In this document: piece after piece, positions 33,643 through 42,261 of the stretch
Numbering within the stretch: the stretch's first letter is position 1
Layout of the letters: the number at the start of each line of letters is the position of its first letter
Assembly (NCBI RefSeq): GCF_002102175.1
Contig: NZ_LQOX01000147.1
Coordinates: 62,001-126,000 of the forward strand
Direction of reading: 5' to 3'
Length of the DNA: 64,000 nucleotides
From: Mycobacterium gastri
Lineage (GTDB): Bacteria; Actinomycetota; Actinomycetes; Mycobacteriales; Mycobacteriaceae
The notes under the pieces: generated by a model
What the model was told of the DNA's origin: nothing
Database searches by the model: none
Seen by the model: only the letters and a program-made list of their open reading frames with translations
Translations under genes and position numbers: made by a program

Positions 33643-34299
33643 ATGGGCCTGTTCCGCAAGCGAAAGAGCCGGGCGATTCGCCGCGCCGAAGCTCGCGCGA
33701 TCAAGGCCCGCGCCAAGTTCGAGGCCAAGCTGTCGGCGAAGAACGCGGCGCGTCGCCTCAACTACGAGCGGAAGGCGGCGGACAAGGCCCTCAAGGCGCA
33801 GCTCAAGGCGCAGCGGGACAGCGATCGTGCGGCACTGAAGGTCGCCGAGACCCAGCTCAAAGCGGCGCGTGAGGGTAAGTTGCTGTCGCCCACCCGAATC
33901 CGCCGGGCGCTGACGGTGTCGCGGCTATTGGCCCCGATATTGGCGCCGGTGATATACCGGGCGGCCATCGCCGCGCGCGGGCTGATCGACCAGCGTCGCG
34001 CCGACCAGCTCGGGGTTCCGCTGGCTCAGGTTGGACAATTCTCCGGGCACGGCGCCCGGCTGTCGGCCAGGATCGCGGGGTCGGAGCAGTCGCTGCGGAT
34101 GGTCCAGGAAAAGAAGCCGAAGGACGCGGAAACCAAACAATTCGTCGCGGCCATCAGCGAACGGCTCGCCGAGCTGTCAGCGGCCATCACAGCCGCGGAG
34201 AACATGCCGGCGCAGCGGCGCCGGGCCGCCCATACCGCGATCTCCTCACAGCTCGACGGCATCGAGGCCGATCTGATGGCCCGGCTGGGGCTGACCTGA
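33643..34299 (+). CDS. Coiled-coil protein, DUF6474-like (Rv3850)
   Basis: A 218-residue protein, the H37Rv length. The first 100 residues are a Lys/Ala/Arg-rich coiled coil (AEARAIKARAKFEAKLSAKNAARRLNYERKAADKALKAQLKAQRDS), then a hydrophobic segment (SRLLAPILAPVIYRAAIAARG) and a helical C-terminus. Probably membrane-associated. Function unknown. It lies 15 bases before the next gene on the same strand. Confidence 0.88.
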   Translation: MGLFRKRKSRAIRRAEARAIKARAKFEAKLSAKNAARRLNYERKAADKALKAQLKAQRDSDRAALKVAETQLKAAREGKLLSPTRIRRALTVSRLLAPILAPVIYRAAIAARGLIDQRRADQLGVPLAQVGQFSGHGARLSARIAGSEQSLRMVQEKKPKDAETKQFVAAISERLAELSAAITAAENMPAQRRRAAHTAISSQLDGIEADLMARLGLT

Positions 34300-34314
34300 G
34301 ATGCGCCGGCGATC

Positions 34315-34659
34315 ATGAAGCATCTGCTCGGTGTCGCATGGGCGGCCGTGCTGCTGGTCGCCCTGACGATCGCCGCGCCCCTGATGGTGGATGGCGCCAG
34401 CGGTGACCCCGTCCGCGCATCCGCGGGTCCAACCCGGGTGAGCCTGACCGGCATCCAGCATCCGGGCACCGGGTGGCTTACCGCCGAGCCGGAGATCACC
34501 GGCCCGGCCGTCACCGGGCGGCCACACCGGCAGGACAGCTACCCGGTGACGGTAGCCCGGGCCAACACCGACGCCGATGTGCCTACCTGGCCTTTCGCGG
34601 TCGGTGCGATAGCCGCGGTCGCCGCGGCGGCGCTGTGGGCGGTACGGCGGCGGCGGTAG
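34315..34659 (+). CDS. Two-span membrane protein (Rv3851)
   Basis: A 114-residue protein with an N-terminal hydrophobic segment (LLGVAWAAVLLVALTIAAPLM, possibly a signal anchor), a 60-residue outer loop and a C-terminal span (WPFAVGAIAAVAAAALWAV) followed by RRRR. It follows the coiled-coil gene by 15 bases. Function unknown. Confidence 0.82.
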   Translation: MKHLLGVAWAAVLLVALTIAAPLMVDGASGDPVRASAGPTRVSLTGIQHPGTGWLTAEPEITGPAVTGRPHRQDSYPVTVARANTDADVPTWPFAVGAIAAVAAAALWAVRRRR

Positions 34660-34782
34660 CCGGTAAGCGCGCACAGGTAGCCGAGATGGCGGCACACCGC
34701 GTCCTGGCATGATGGGACCCGAGTGCTTCGCGACTCAGTGAGCGACCCCAAGCAAACAGTGAAGCTGCAAAGGAGCGGCCAC

Positions 34783-35211
34783 ATGGCAGACCCGCAGGAT
34801 CGACCCGTCGGCGAACCCGACGGCACACCGAGACCACCGGCCAAGAAGCAGCCCGCCAAGAAGGCCGCGAAGGCCCCCGCCAAAAAAGCGCCCGCCAAAA
34901 AAGCGCCGGCCAAAAAAGCGCCGGCCAAAAAGGCGCCGGCCAAGAAAACCCCCGCCGGCAACCCGGAATCCACACCCGCCGCAGTGGCCGCCCAGCCGCC
35001 CGGACTCGAGCAGCGCGTGAAATCCAATGGCGAAATTGCCGCTGCCGCCAAAGATGCCGCAGCACAAGCGAAGTCAGCCGTCGACCGGGCCAACGACCCA
35101 CTGTCCCGGGACCTGGAGCAGGCGTCGAACAACTTCACCGTTCCACTGCTGGTCGCCGTCGCGCTAAGCCTGCTGGCAATGCTGCTGGTCCGGCAGCTGC
35201 GCCGCCACTAG
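34783..35211 (+). CDS. hns: Hns-like lysine/alanine-repeat DNA-binding membrane protein (Rv3852)
   Basis: A 142-residue protein (H37Rv 134). Residues 18-55 are PAKK-type repeats (KKQPAKKAAKAP, then KKAPA units repeated), similar to the tails of eukaryotic H1 and mycobacterial HupB. The C-terminus is a membrane helix (VPLLVAVALSLLAMLLV) ending RQLRRH, so it is membrane-anchored. AAAGGAG precedes the ATG. Despite its name it is unrelated to enterobacterial H-NS, and loss of the gene in mycobacteria has been reported to alter nucleoid position. Confidence 0.9.
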   Translation: MADPQDRPVGEPDGTPRPPAKKQPAKKAAKAPAKKAPAKKAPAKKAPAKKAPAKKTPAGNPESTPAAVAAQPPGLEQRVKSNGEIAAAAKDAAAQAKSAVDRANDPLSRDLEQASNNFTVPLLVAVALSLLAMLLVRQLRRH

Positions 35212-35215
35212 GTCG

Positions 35216-35698
35216 ATGCGCAGCGTGTCGTTTCGGCCGACGGTCGATCTGGTCGACGACATCGGGTCCGACGTGCGCAGCTGCGACCTGCAATTCCGCC
35301 AGTTCGGCGGGCGCACGGAGTTCGCCGGGCCGATCAGCACGGTGCGCTGCTTTCAAGACAACGCCCTGCTGAAATCCGTGCTCTCGCAGCCGGGGGCCGG
35401 CGGCGTGCTGGTGATCGACGGCGCCGGCTCGTTACACACCGCGCTGGTCGGCGATGTGATCGCCGAATTGGCGCGGTCCAACGGCTGGGCGGGCCTGGTG
35501 GTACACGGTGCGGTACGCGATTCCGTCGCACTGCGCGGCATCGACATCGGCATCAAGGCGCTGGGCACCAATCCCCGTAAGAGCACCAAGACCGGCGCCG
35601 GGGAACGCGACGTCGACGTCACCCTGGGTGGCGTGACATTCGTGCCGGGCGAAGTCCTCTACAGCGACGACGACGGTATTGTCGTCGTCTCCCGGTGA
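35216..35698 (+). CDS. rraA: RraA-family protein (Rv3853)
   Basis: A 160-residue RraA/MenG-like protein (H37Rv 157). Motifs are GPISTVRCFQDNALLKSVLSQPGAGGVLVIDGAGSLHTALVGDVIAELARSNGWAGLVVHGAVRDS and DVDVTLGGVTFVPGEVLYSDDDGIVVVS. It is either an RNase E regulator or a class II aldolase-like hydroxy-oxoacid lyase; the family has both. It starts four bases after hns and ends five bases before the opposite ethA stop. Confidence 0.93.
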   Translation: MRSVSFRPTVDLVDDIGSDVRSCDLQFRQFGGRTEFAGPISTVRCFQDNALLKSVLSQPGAGGVLVIDGAGSLHTALVGDVIAELARSNGWAGLVVHGAVRDSVALRGIDIGIKALGTNPRKSTKTGAGERDVDVTLGGVTFVPGEVLYSDDDGIVVVSR

Positions 35699-35702
35699 AA
35701 AC

Positions 35703-37172
35703 CTAAACCCGCACGGGGGCACGCTTTTTGGAGAAGCGCAGCCCTTCGTCGTCGATCCTGCCCCGCCTGATCAGATGGATGTCGCGCAGATAGTTCTGAT
35801 TGAGCCGCCACGGCTTTCGCGAGCCCTGCTTCGGGAGTTCGTCGATCGAGCGCAGTACGTAGCCGGGGGTGAATTCCATGAACGGCCGTTCCTCGACATC
35901 CGGACCCGGATGTTCGGCCATCACCGTGTCAAATCCATTGGCGTCCATGTAGTTCAGCACACGGCAGACGAACTCCGACACCAGGTCGGCCTTCAGCGTC
36001 CACGAGGCATTGGTGTAGCCGACCGTGTACGCCATATTGGGAATCCCGGACAGCATCATGCCCTTGTAGGCCATCGTCTTGGTGAGATCCACCGGTTCTC
36101 CGTCGACGGAGGCGGTCGCCCCGCCGAAGAGTTGTAGGTTCAAACCCGTTGCGGTGACGATGATGTCGGCCGGAAGTTCACGTCCGGAATTCAGCCGGAT
36201 TCCGGAAGGGGTAAACCGATCGATGGTGTCGGTGACTACCTCGACCTGCCCGTGGCGAATGGCACGGAACAGGTCGCCGTTGGGCACCAGACACAGCCGC
36301 TGGTCCCACGGATTGTAGTGCGGGCCAAAGTGCTTGCGTACGTCGTAACCTTCGGGCAGTTGGCGCGCGGCCAAGCCCATGAACATCTTCCGCATCCGCC
36401 GCGGCCACTTCTGGCAGGCCCCATACACCGCCGCCTGACGCAACACATTCTTCCACCGGACCGCGAAATAGGCCAGGTTTTCCGGCAGCCACCGGTTGAG
36501 CCTGTCGGCGATGCTGTCACTGTCCGGTTGGGAGACAATGTAGGTCGGCGAACGCTGCAGCATCGTGACGTGGTTGGCACCCGAATCCGCCAGTGCCGGA
36601 ACGAGAGTGACGGCGGTGGCGCCACTTCCGATCACGACGATGTTCTTGCCCTCGTGGTCGAGGTCCTCGGGCCAGTGCTGTGGATGGATGATGGCACCGG
36701 TGAAGTCCGCCGCGCCGGGGAATTTCGGCGAATAGCCCTGTTCGTAGTTGTAATAGCCGCTGCACAGAAACAGGAACGAGCAGCTGAGCTGGCTGCGGGT
36801 GCCATTGGTCTCGATGTTGACGGTCCAGCGGTTTTCGGCCGTCGACCAGTCGGCGCTGACGACTTTCTGGTTGAACCGGATGTGCTTGTCGATGCCATAC
36901 ATGGCCGCGGTGCCCTTGACGTACTCGAGAATCGGCTCGCCGTCGGCAATGGCTTGACGCTCGGTCCAGGGGCGGAACCGGAAGCCCAGGGTGTGCATAT
37001 CGGAGTCGGAGCGAATGCCGGGATAGCGAAACAGGTCCCAGGTGCCGCCCATGGCGGACCGCTTCTCCAGGATGGCGTAGCTCTTGGTGGGGCAGCGGTC
37101 CTGCAGATGCCAGGCCGCGCTCACGCCGGAAATACCCGCCCCCACGATGACGACGTCAAGGTGCTCGGTCAT
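35703..37172 (-). CDS. ethA: Baeyer-Villiger monooxygenase EthA
   Basis: A 489-residue FAD/NADPH monooxygenase, exactly the H37Rv length. N-terminal FAD motif VVIVGAGISGVSAAWHLQ, the BVMO fingerprint FTGAIIHPQHWPED, and the second Rossmann motif VVIGSGATAVTLVPALA. In M. tuberculosis it activates ethionamide. Divergent from ethR with a 76-base shared promoter. Confidence 0.97.
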   Translation of the reverse strand: MTEHLDVVIVGAGISGVSAAWHLQDRCPTKSYAILEKRSAMGGTWDLFRYPGIRSDSDMHTLGFRFRPWTERQAIADGEPILEYVKGTAAMYGIDKHIRFNQKVVSADWSTAENRWTVNIETNGTRSQLSCSFLFLCSGYYNYEQGYSPKFPGAADFTGAIIHPQHWPEDLDHEGKNIVVIGSGATAVTLVPALADSGANHVTMLQRSPTYIVSQPDSDSIADRLNRWLPENLAYFAVRWKNVLRQAAVYGACQKWPRRMRKMFMGLAARQLPEGYDVRKHFGPHYNPWDQRLCLVPNGDLFRAIRHGQVEVVTDTIDRFTPSGIRLNSGRELPADIIVTATGLNLQLFGGATASVDGEPVDLTKTMAYKGMMLSGIPNMAYTVGYTNASWTLKADLVSEFVCRVLNYMDANGFDTVMAEHPGPDVEERPFMEFTPGYVLRSIDELPKQGSRKPWRLNQNYLRDIHLIRRGRIDDEGLRFSKKRAPVRV

Positions 37173-37248
37173 GGAACCACGTTATCAACGCGATGTTGAA
37201 TGCGTCAACGTAGTGTCGAAATTATCGACACACGGTAAGCTGCGGGTC
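37173..37248. promoter_or_regulatory. ethA-ethR divergent promoter and EthR operator
   Basis: The 76 bases hold GTTATCAACG, GCGTCAACGTAGTGTCGA and TTATCGACAC, related copies of the GTCAACG and TGTCGA half-sites of the long EthR operator known from M. tuberculosis. EthR binds there cooperatively as several dimers and represses ethA. Confidence 0.8.
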
Positions 37249-37896
37249 GTGGCCTCTTCCCCGACCGGTCAGGCGTCGCTGCATCGCGGCCGGCGCACGG
37301 CGCGGCCATCCGGAGACGATCGAGAACTGGCCATCCTGGTTACCGCTGAAAAGCTGCTGGAAGATCGTCCCCTGGCCGACATCTCGGTCGACGACCTGGC
37401 CAAGGGGGCAGGAATATCGCGGCCGACGTTCTACTTCTATTTCCCGTCCAAGGAAGCGGTGCTGTTGACGCTGCTGGACCGGGTGGTCACCGAGGCCGAC
37501 ACCGCGCTGGAAAACCTGATCCAGGCCCCAGACGCCGACCGCGACACCATGTGGCGCACCGGGATCAACGTTTTCTTCGAGACATTCGGTTCGCATAAGG
37601 CGGTCACCCGGGCCGGTCAGGCCGCCCGGGCAACCAGCGGCGAGGTCCGGCACCTGTGGTCGACGTTCATGCAGAAGTGGATCTCCTACACCGCCGAGGT
37701 GATCGAGACCGAACGCGACCGCGGCGCCGCGCCGGTCACCGTGCCCGCCCTGGACCTGGCCACCGCGCTCAATCTGATGAACGAACGGACGCTGTTCGCG
37801 TCCTTTGCCGCCGAACAGCCGTGCGTCCCGGAAGCGCACGTGCTGGACACGCTGGTGCACATCTGGGTCAGCAGCATCTACGGCCAGGGGCCTTGA
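37249..37896 (+). CDS. ethR: TetR-family repressor EthR
   Basis: A 215-residue TetR regulator (H37Rv 216) starting at GTG 37249. The HTH is RELAILVTAEKLLEDRPLADISVDDLAKGAGISRPTFYFYFPSKEAVLLTLL. The C-terminal domain keeps the ligand-pocket residues such as MWRTGINVFFETFGSHKAV. It represses the divergent ethA gene. Confidence 0.96.
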   Translation: MASSPTGQASLHRGRRTARPSGDDRELAILVTAEKLLEDRPLADISVDDLAKGAGISRPTFYFYFPSKEAVLLTLLDRVVTEADTALENLIQAPDADRDTMWRTGINVFFETFGSHKAVTRAGQAARATSGEVRHLWSTFMQKWISYTAEVIETERDRGAAPVTVPALDLATALNLMNERTLFASFAAEQPCVPEAHVLDTLVHIWVSSIYGQGP

Positions 37897-37986
37897 TCCC
37901 CGCGGTCAATCGTGGCGTAACCGGTTCCGCACGGTTGTGATCGCGTCATGAATGCCGCGCCGGGTTCGACCCGCCGGACGTCCTAG

Positions 37987-38100
37987 GCCCTAGACCAGGC
38001 AGTGGACCAGATCCGGCGCCGCTTCGGCAAATCCGCGCTGACCCGCGCGGTGCTGATTGGCCGCGACCCGGGCGTGGAGATGTCGAGGCTACCGGACTGA
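37987..38100 (+). pseudogene. C-terminal remnant of a DNA polymerase IV (DinB-type) gene
   Basis: After an in-frame TAG at 37984 the frame reads ALDQAVDQIRRRFGKS, then ALTRAVLIGRDPGVEMSRLPD, and a stop at 38098. This matches the end of mycobacterial DinB/DinP polymerases (AVDxIRxRFG, TRAVLLGRDPGL, LPD). The rest of the gene is missing: upstream there are stops and no polymerase motifs. The last 12 bases overlap the opposite PHP gene. It is a scar of a lost Y-family polymerase. Confidence 0.75.
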
Positions 38101-39096
38101 CACCCACGCCAGCAGCTGCTCGGCCGGCCAGGCGTTGATGATGCGGTCGACCGGCACACCGGCATCGAGAGCACGCTGCGCACCGTATCCCAGGAAATCC
38201 AGCTGGCCGGGCGCGTGGGCGTCGGTGTCGATGCTGAACACGCAACCGATCTCCAAGGCGAGGTTGAGCAGGCGCGTCGGCGGGTCCCGACGCTCGGGGC
38301 GGGAGTTGATCTCTACCGCGGTACCGTGGTCGCGGCAGGCGGTGAACACCGCCTCCGCGTCGAACTTCGATTCGGGCCGGATACCACGGTTGCCAGAGAT
38401 CAGCCGGCCCGTGCAGTGGCCCAGTACGTCGACGTGGCCGTTGCAGACTGCGCGGACCATCCGCCGGGTCATCGCGGCCGCATCCATCGCCAGCCTCGAG
38501 TGCACGCTGGCCACCACGATGTCGAGCCGGTCCAGCAGCTGCGGCTCTTGGTCGAGGCTGCCGTCTTCCAGGATGTCGACCTCGATGCCGGTGAGGATGC
38601 GCATCGGGGCGAGCTTGTCGCGCAGCTCGTCAATGACGTCGAGTTGGTGACGCAACCGCTCCGGGGACAGGCCGTTGGCAATCGTCAGCCGCGGCGAATG
38701 GTCGGTCAGCGCGCAGTATTCATGGCCCAGGCCGGCCGCGGTGGCCATCATCTCCTCGATCGGCGCCGACCCGTCCGACCAGTTCGAATGCAGGTGCAAA
38801 TCGCCCCGCAGCGCGGTGCGGACCGCCCCCCCACCGAGATCCTCAGCGGCAGAACGCAATTCGATGAGAAGGTCCGGTTCGCGGCCGGACCACGCCTGGT
38901 CGATCACCTTGGCGGTTTTCGGCCCGATGCCTGGCAGCGACTGCCAGCTGTTGGCCTGACCGTGCCGCTCGCGCGCGGCGTCATCCAGTTTCTCGACGAC
39001 GTCAGCGGCGTTGCGATACGCCATGACGCGCCTCGGGTCATGACGGCTGCGGTCCTTGTAGTAGGCGATCTGGCGCAGCGCGGTGACCGGATCCAT
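38089..39096 (-). CDS. PHP-domain protein with helix-hairpin-helix, PolX-like (Rv3856c)
   Basis: A 335-residue protein. The N-terminal HhH region has KDRSRHDPRRVMAYRNAADVVEKL and LPGIGPKTAKVIDQAW. The PHP phosphoesterase follows: LRGDLHLHSNWSDGSAPIEEM, CALTDHSPRLTIANG, LTGIEVDILEDG, VASVHSRLAMDA, DVLGHCTGR and IDTDAHAPGQLDFL. This is the C-terminal half of bacterial PolX without the polymerase domain. It may act in DNA repair or as a stand-alone phosphoesterase. A DNA polymerase IV remnant lies at its 3' end. Confidence 0.9.
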   Translation of the reverse strand: MDPVTALRQIAYYKDRSRHDPRRVMAYRNAADVVEKLDDAARERHGQANSWQSLPGIGPKTAKVIDQAWSGREPDLLIELRSAAEDLGGGAVRTALRGDLHLHSNWSDGSAPIEEMMATAAGLGHEYCALTDHSPRLTIANGLSPERLRHQLDVIDELRDKLAPMRILTGIEVDILEDGSLDQEPQLLDRLDIVVASVHSRLAMDAAAMTRRMVRAVCNGHVDVLGHCTGRLISGNRGIRPESKFDAEAVFTACRDHGTAVEINSRPERRDPPTRLLNLALEIGCVFSIDTDAHAPGQLDFLGYGAQRALDAGVPVDRIINAWPAEQLLAWVSVR

Positions 39097-39528
39097 CTAA
39101 CTCAACTGCCCCACGATGAAGCCGGCGAACACCACGGCGAAACCGCCTATTTCGCCGAGAATGAGCAGGGCCATCCCCAGCCGGGTTCCCGGTGCCGGAG
39201 GGTCGAATTGGTTTTCGGTGTCGCGCCGGGCCCCATGCCAGATATAGCTGCCGATCGCGGCGACGAAAAAGAACACCACCACCATCGCCGCCGTCAGGTT
39301 GAGCCACGCCGGCCAGGCGCTGAGCTCGACGAAGACCGCGATCAACAGCGTCGCAAACGCGTAGAGCAGCGCCGCCCGGTGAGCGATGTCGACGTAAACA
39401 TGCGCCCGGCGGTCATCGGAGACCACGATCTGCCGGTACTTCCACACCCCGAGGACAAGCGCCAACAGGAAGATCAGTCCGGCCGCCAGCAGGGTCAGTT
39501 TGGTGTCGATTCCCGGGGCGTAGCACAT
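39097..39528 (-). CDS. Four-span membrane protein (Rv3857c region)
   Basis: A 143-residue membrane protein with hydrophobic segments at about 9-29, 47-66, 73-92 and 115-138. ATG at 39528 is chosen; a longer frame to 39561 has no support. H37Rv annotates only 64 residues at this position, so this copy appears longer. It abuts the PHP gene (stop and ATG one base apart). Function unknown. Confidence 0.75.
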   Translation of the reverse strand: MCYAPGIDTKLTLLAAGLIFLLALVLGVWKYRQIVVSDDRRAHVYVDIAHRAALLYAFATLLIAVFVELSAWPAWLNLTAAMVVVFFFVAAIGSYIWHGARRDTENQFDPPAPGTRLGMALLILGEIGGFAVVFAGFIVGQLS

Positions 39529-39579
39529 CGTTGCCTCGAGTGTAGTTGCGCTTCTGGGCACTGGACTACCGTCGGCCTC

Positions 39580-40428
39580 ATGCGATTCGCATTCAAGACC
39601 TCACCGCAAAACACCACGTGGGCGCAGATGCTGGCGGTCTGGCAGGAAGCCGACGACATCGACGTCTACGAATCCGGATGGACGTTCGATCACTTTTACC
39701 CGATCTTTTCCGACCCCAGCGGCCCGTGCCTGGAAGGCTGGACGACGCTGACCGCACTCGCGCAGGCCACCCGGAGGCTGCGGCTGGGCACCCTGGTCAC
39801 CGGCATCCATTACCGGCACCCGGCGGTGCTGGCCAATATGGCCGCGGCCCTGGACATCATCACCAACGGACGGCTCGAATTGGGTATCGGCGCCGGCTGG
39901 AACGAGGAAGAGTCCGGCGCCTACGGCATCGAGCTGGGCAGCATCAAGGAACGCTTCGACAGGTTCGAGGAAGCGTGCGCCGTGCTCACCGGCCTGCTCA
40001 GCCAGGAGACCACCAATTTCGACGGCAAGTACTACCAGCTCAAGGACGCCCGCAACGAACCCAAGGGCCCGCAGCGGCCGCACCCACCGATCTGTATCGG
40101 CGGCAGCGGGGAAAAACGGACGCTGCGGATCACCGCGCGCTATGCCCAGCACTGGAACTTCGTCGGCGGTCCGCCTGAGGAGTTCGCCCGCAAGCGTGAC
40201 GTACTGGCCGCACACTGCGCCGACATCGGTCGCGATCCCAACGAGATCACGCTGTCGGCCCACCTGCGCTTGGTCCCGGAACGCGACTACCGGCCGGTCG
40301 TCGACGCAGCGGCGGCACTGGCAGCCGAAGGTCTGGACCTCGGCATCGTCTATATCGCCCCACCCCACGACCCGGCGGTCCTGCAGCCGCTGGCGGAGGC
40401 CATCCGGGAATCGGGGCTGCTTTCGTAA
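39580..40428 (+). CDS. Luciferase-like, probably F420-dependent oxidoreductase
   Basis: A 282-residue LLM-superfamily enzyme (TIM barrel). Motifs are the N-terminal MRFAFKTSPQNTTWAQMLAVWQEAD, LGTLVTGIHYRHPAVLANMAAALDIITNGRLELGIGAGWNEEE, the family signature around GRPHPPICIGGSGEKRTLR, and ARYAQHWNF. The closest described type is the F420-dependent Rv-LLM group. I know of no such gene between Rv3857c and gltD in H37Rv, so this is an accessory insertion or a loss in the tubercle bacillus. Substrate unknown. Confidence 0.88.
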   Translation: MRFAFKTSPQNTTWAQMLAVWQEADDIDVYESGWTFDHFYPIFSDPSGPCLEGWTTLTALAQATRRLRLGTLVTGIHYRHPAVLANMAAALDIITNGRLELGIGAGWNEEESGAYGIELGSIKERFDRFEEACAVLTGLLSQETTNFDGKYYQLKDARNEPKGPQRPHPPICIGGSGEKRTLRITARYAQHWNFVGGPPEEFARKRDVLAAHCADIGRDPNEITLSAHLRLVPERDYRPVVDAAAALAAEGLDLGIVYIAPPHDPAVLQPLAEAIRESGLLS

Positions 40429-40794
40429 TCCGGGCCCAGATAACAATTCGATATCGTCGAGCAAACGCGTTGCACCCGAGCGGGGGCAACCAGCTGGCGA
40501 TCACATCGCGAAGCGCAGCAACTCTTCAGCGGTGGCCAGACGCTCGTTCCTGGCGGGAAACTCGTGACTCTTTACCGGGTGACGAAACCACGACCAGGCG
40601 ATTCGCCCCACCCGTGACCGGGGTACTGGGTTGCTACGCACAGCGACACTCCCTGCGATCGGACAACTCGGGCGGAACTCCACAACGCATCGCTGTGACG
40701 GAGCCCACAGAGCCCCATTAGACACCCGGCGTCTGGCAAACAGTGAGCGACTCGCCGAGCAATCAACGGCGTGTTTCTAGTGTTACTAGTGTGG
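40429..40794. other. Intergenic stretch, possible gene remnant
   Basis: No intact gene. On the minus strand, 40501-40620 reads VGRIAWSWFRHPVKSHEF, then PARNERLATAEELLRFAM and a stop. This looks protein-like and could be the end of a degraded gene, but I cannot identify a family. Near 40773 there are close repeats of TCTAGTG and TACTAGTG. Confidence 0.4.
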
Positions 40795-42261
40795 TTATTG
40801 AAGCGGCACAGCGGTGGGCTTGATCGGGGCCGGAAGCGCGGTGGAGCCCATCAGATAGCAGTCCACACCGGCAGCCGCGGCCCTGCCTTCGGCGATCGCC
40901 CACACGATCAACGACTGGCCCCGACCCATGTCACCGGCCACGAACACACCCGGAACCGAGGTTTCGTAGTCGTCGCCGCGCGCCACGTTTCCGCGGTCGG
41001 TGAACTCGACCCCGAGATCGTTGAGTAGACCGGGCTTCTCCGGGCCGACGAATCCCATCGCCAGCAAAACCAGATCCGCCTCGAGTTCGAAGTCCGAGCC
41101 TTCGATCTTGACGAACTTGCCGTCCTGCATGGCCACCTCGTGCGCTTTGAGCGCGGTCACGTGCCCGTCGTCACCGACGAATTCCTCGGTGCTGACCGAG
41201 AACACTCGCTCGCCGCCTTCTTCATGGGCCGCCGAGACCCGGTACATCAGCGGGTAGGTCGGCCACGGGGTCGAGGGTGCCCGGCTGTCCGGCGGGCGCG
41301 CCATGATCTCGAACTGGTGGACGTTGACCGCGCCTTGGCGGTGCGCGGTACCCAGGCAGTCGGCACCCGTGTCGCCACCGCCGATGATGACCACCTTCTT
41401 CCCCTTAGCGGTAATCGGCGGCTGCCCATCGGGTCCCAGGACGTCATCACCCTCCCGGACCCGGTTTGCCCACGGCAGGTATTCCATCGCCTGGTGGACG
41501 CCATCCAGATCACGGCCGGGAATGGGGAGCTCGCGCCAGGCGGTGGCGCCGCCGGCCAGCACCACCGCATCGAACTCGGCGCGCAGCTGCTCGGCGGTGA
41601 TGTCGACGCCGACATTGACGCCGGCGCGGAACTCGGTCCCTTCGGCCCGCATCTGGTCCAGCCGCCGATCCAGTACACGCTTTTCCATCTTGAACTCGGG
41701 GATGCCGTAGCGCAGCAGGCCGCCGATCCGGTCGTCGCGCTCGAACACCGTCACCGTGTGTCCCGCACGGGTGAGCTGCTGAGCGGCGGCCAGACCGGCC
41801 GGGCCCGAACCGACGACGGCAACCGTCTTGCCGGTCAGCGTATGCGGCGGCAGTGGCTCAACGAAGCCTTCGTCGAAGGCGTTGTCGATGATCTCCAGCT
41901 CGATCTGCTTGATGGTCACCGGATCCTGGTTGATGCCGAGCACGCAGGCCGGCTCGCACGGCGCCGGACACAGCCGCCCGGTGAAGTCCGGAAAATTGTT
42001 GGTGGCGTGCAGCCGTTCGATCGCGTCGCGCCAACGGCCCCGGCGCACCAGGTCATTCCATTCCGGGATCAAGTTGCCCAACGGACAGCCGTTGTGGCAG
42101 AACGGAATACCGCAGTCCATGCAACGAGTCGCCTGCTGACGCAACGTCTCGTTGTCGAACTCCTCGTAGACCTCTTTCCAGTCGCGCAGGCGCAGCGGAA
42201 CCGGCCGCCGCTTCGGCAATTTCCGGTGTGTGTATTTGAGGAAGCCGGTCGGGTCAGCCAT
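40795..42261 (-). CDS. gltD: Glutamate synthase small subunit
   Basis: A 488-residue NADPH-dependent glutamate synthase beta subunit, the H37Rv length. N-terminal Fe-S cysteines are in CMDCGIPFCHNGCPLGNLIPEWN and LCPAPCEPACVLGIN. FAD motif VAVVGSGPAGLAAAQQL, NADPH motif KVVIIGGGDTGADCLGTAHRQGA, and the C-terminal FVAGDMGRGQSLIVWAIAEGR. It passes electrons to GltB. ATG at 42261 overlaps the end of gltB by eight bases. Confidence 0.97.
   Translation of the reverse strand: MADPTGFLKYTHRKLPKRRPVPLRLRDWKEVYEEFDNETLRQQATRCMDCGIPFCHNGCPLGNLIPEWNDLVRRGRWRDAIERLHATNNFPDFTGRLCPAPCEPACVLGINQDPVTIKQIELEIIDNAFDEGFVEPLPPHTLTGKTVAVVGSGPAGLAAAQQLTRAGHTVTVFERDDRIGGLLRYGIPEFKMEKRVLDRRLDQMRAEGTEFRAGVNVGVDITAEQLRAEFDAVVLAGGATAWRELPIPGRDLDGVHQAMEYLPWANRVREGDDVLGPDGQPPITAKGKKVVIIGGGDTGADCLGTAHRQGAVNVHQFEIMARPPDSRAPSTPWPTYPLMYRVSAAHEEGGERVFSVSTEEFVGDDGHVTALKAHEVAMQDGKFVKIEGSDFELEADLVLLAMGFVGPEKPGLLNDLGVEFTDRGNVARGDDYETSVPGVFVAGDMGRGQSLIVWAIAEGRAAAAGVDCYLMGSTALPAPIKPTAVPLQ

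Noticed and set aside
38215..39579. Long N-terminal extension of the LLM oxidoreductase frame (455 codons upstream of 39580)
   Set aside because: It runs antisense through the PHP gene and lacks any motif; the enzyme starts at ATG 39580 with MRFAFKTS.
40501..40725. Minus-strand 74-codon frame ending in ATAEELLRFAM
   Set aside because: The end looks protein-like, but no family is recognised and no start signal is present; noted only within the intergenic entry.
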